NCBI GenBank assembly: GCA_023251195.1
Contig: JAHEZG010000048.1
Location: 1 to 15,537 of the forward strand
Source: Chitinophagaceae bacterium
Lineage (GTDB): Bacteria > Bacteroidota > Bacteroidia > Chitinophagales > UBA10324
Length of the DNA stretch: 15,537 nt
Direction: 5' to 3'
The translations under genes were made by a program, and so were the position numbers. Under the pieces are notes generated by a model that was not told where the DNA came from, searched no databases, and saw only the letters and a program-made list of their open reading frames with translations. Position 1 is the stretch's first letter, and the number at the start of each line of letters is the position of its first letter. This document shows, piece by piece, positions 14,743 through 15,537 of the stretch.

Positions 14743-15537
14743 TTACTCAGCCGCAGCCTTCTGCCTTCCTTTTGCTTTTGCTATTACTTCTTCGGCCACA
14801 TTGTTTGGTGCAGGAGCATAGTGTGAGAATTCCATTATAGAAGTTGCACGACCTGAAGAGATGGTACGCAACTGTGTTACATAACCAAACATTTCGCTCA
14901 GCGGAACTTTAGCTTTAATGATTTGCGCATTGGCTTTCATTTCCATGCTTTCCAACTGACCACGGCGGCGGTTCATATCACCCACCACATCACCGGTGTA
15001 TTCTTCAGGTGAAACAATTTCCACTTTCATAATCGGCTCCAGCAAAATCGGTTTCGCTTTGCGACAAGCTTCGCGGAACGCATACTTCGCACAAATTTCG
15101 AACGACATTGCATCGGAGTCAACAGCGTGGAACGAACCATCAAACAAGCGAACTTTCAAATCTTCCACCTGATATCCTGCAAGCACACCGCTGTTCATTG
15201 CTTCTTTAAATCCTTTTTCAATGGATGGAATAAACTCACGAGGAATAGACCCTCCAAAAATATCATTCACAAACACCAATCCTTTTTCTTCAGGGCCCAC
15301 AGGACCAACTTCCACAATAATATCCGCGAACTTACCGCGACCACCAGACTGCTTCTTAAACAACTCACGATGCTCAACTGATTTAGAAATGGTTTCTTTA
15401 TAAGCCACCATCGGCGCACCCTGGTTACACTCCACTTTAAACTCGCGCTTCAAACGGTCAACAATAATTTCTAAGTGCAACTCTCCCATTCCACTGATAA
15501 TGGTTTGAGAAGTTTCATCATCAGTACGCACTTTAAA
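14743..15537 (-). CDS. fusA: Elongation factor G, C-terminal part; 5' end outside the window
   Basis: This is the C-terminal part of translation elongation factor G, the GTPase that drives translocation of tRNA and mRNA on the ribosome. The frame is open to the window edge, so the GTG at 15531 is an internal valine. The 264 visible residues, out of about 700 in the family, cover the end of domain III (QTIISGMGELHLEIIVDR) and all of domain IV. Domain IV includes GGSIPREFIPSIEKGF and the tip segment DGSFHAVDSDAMSFEI. Domain V follows, with EPIMKVEIVSPEEYTGDVVGDMNRRRG and RTISSGRATSIMEF. The Lys/Ala-rich tail is normal. The G domain is not visible. Domain sequences match canonical EF-G rather than tetracycline-resistance or release-factor paralogues, though a fusA2-type paralogue cannot be fully excluded. 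Confidence 0.94.
   Translation of the reverse strand, partial: FKVRTDDETSQTIISGMGELHLEIIVDRLKREFKVECNQGAPMVAYKETISKSVEHRELFKKQSGGRGKFADIIVEVGPVGPEEKGLVFVNDIFGGSIPREFIPSIEKGFKEAMNSGVLAGYQVEDLKVRLFDGSFHAVDSDAMSFEICAKYAFREACRKAKPILLEPIMKVEIVSPEEYTGDVVGDMNRRRGQLESMEMKANAQIIKAKVPLSEMFGYVTQLRTISSGRATSIMEFSHYAPAPNNVAEEVIAKAKGRQKAAAE

Overview
The window looks like chromosomal DNA of a Bacteroidota bacterium, probably an environmental flavobacterial, sphingobacterial or chitinophagal relative. It is moderately AT-rich. The large secreted protein ends in a type A sorting domain of the type IX secretion system (T9SS), a Bacteroidota hallmark, and its signal peptide ends in Ser-Asn-Ala-Gln. Shine-Dalgarno sequences are essentially absent, and several gene starts are preceded by TAnnTTTG, the Bacteroidota -7 promoter element.

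Plus-strand half (1-8727): the 3' part of cinA, a complete 2-oxoacid dehydrogenase E2 subunit, a small four-helix membrane protein with conserved-looking histidines, then a 1612-residue multidomain T9SS-exported protein (signal peptide, GEVED, FN3, alternating A/B beta-sandwich repeats, Ig-like domains, sorting domain) closed by a very strong hairpin terminator. A membrane-anchored protein with three helix-hairpin-helix modules follows; its 3' end overlaps the convergent lipid kinase gene by 8 bases.

Minus-strand half (8720-15537, read right to left): the 3' part of fusA with its terminator; a response regulator fused to a SpoIIE-type phosphatase, with its own -7 element; a three-gene cluster of monoheme cytochrome c, outer-membrane beta-barrel and monoheme cytochrome lipoprotein, preceded by a FNR/CRP-type palindrome; then an aldo/keto reductase translationally coupled through a TTGA overlap to a diacylglycerol-kinase-family lipid kinase. 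Between the last two units lies a regulatory interval with a perfect 20-base palindrome, a possible 27-residue membrane peptide on the plus strand and a two-way terminator.

Most genes are ordinary for this phylum. The part most worth following is the cytochrome/porin/cytochrome-lipoprotein cluster (11024-13041) with its FNR-like site, which resembles a small redox-regulated electron-transfer module at the outer membrane; that function is inferred. Next in interest are the repeat architecture of the giant secreted protein and the uncharacterised small membrane peptide. No tRNA, rRNA, CRISPR array, insertion sequence or phage gene was seen.
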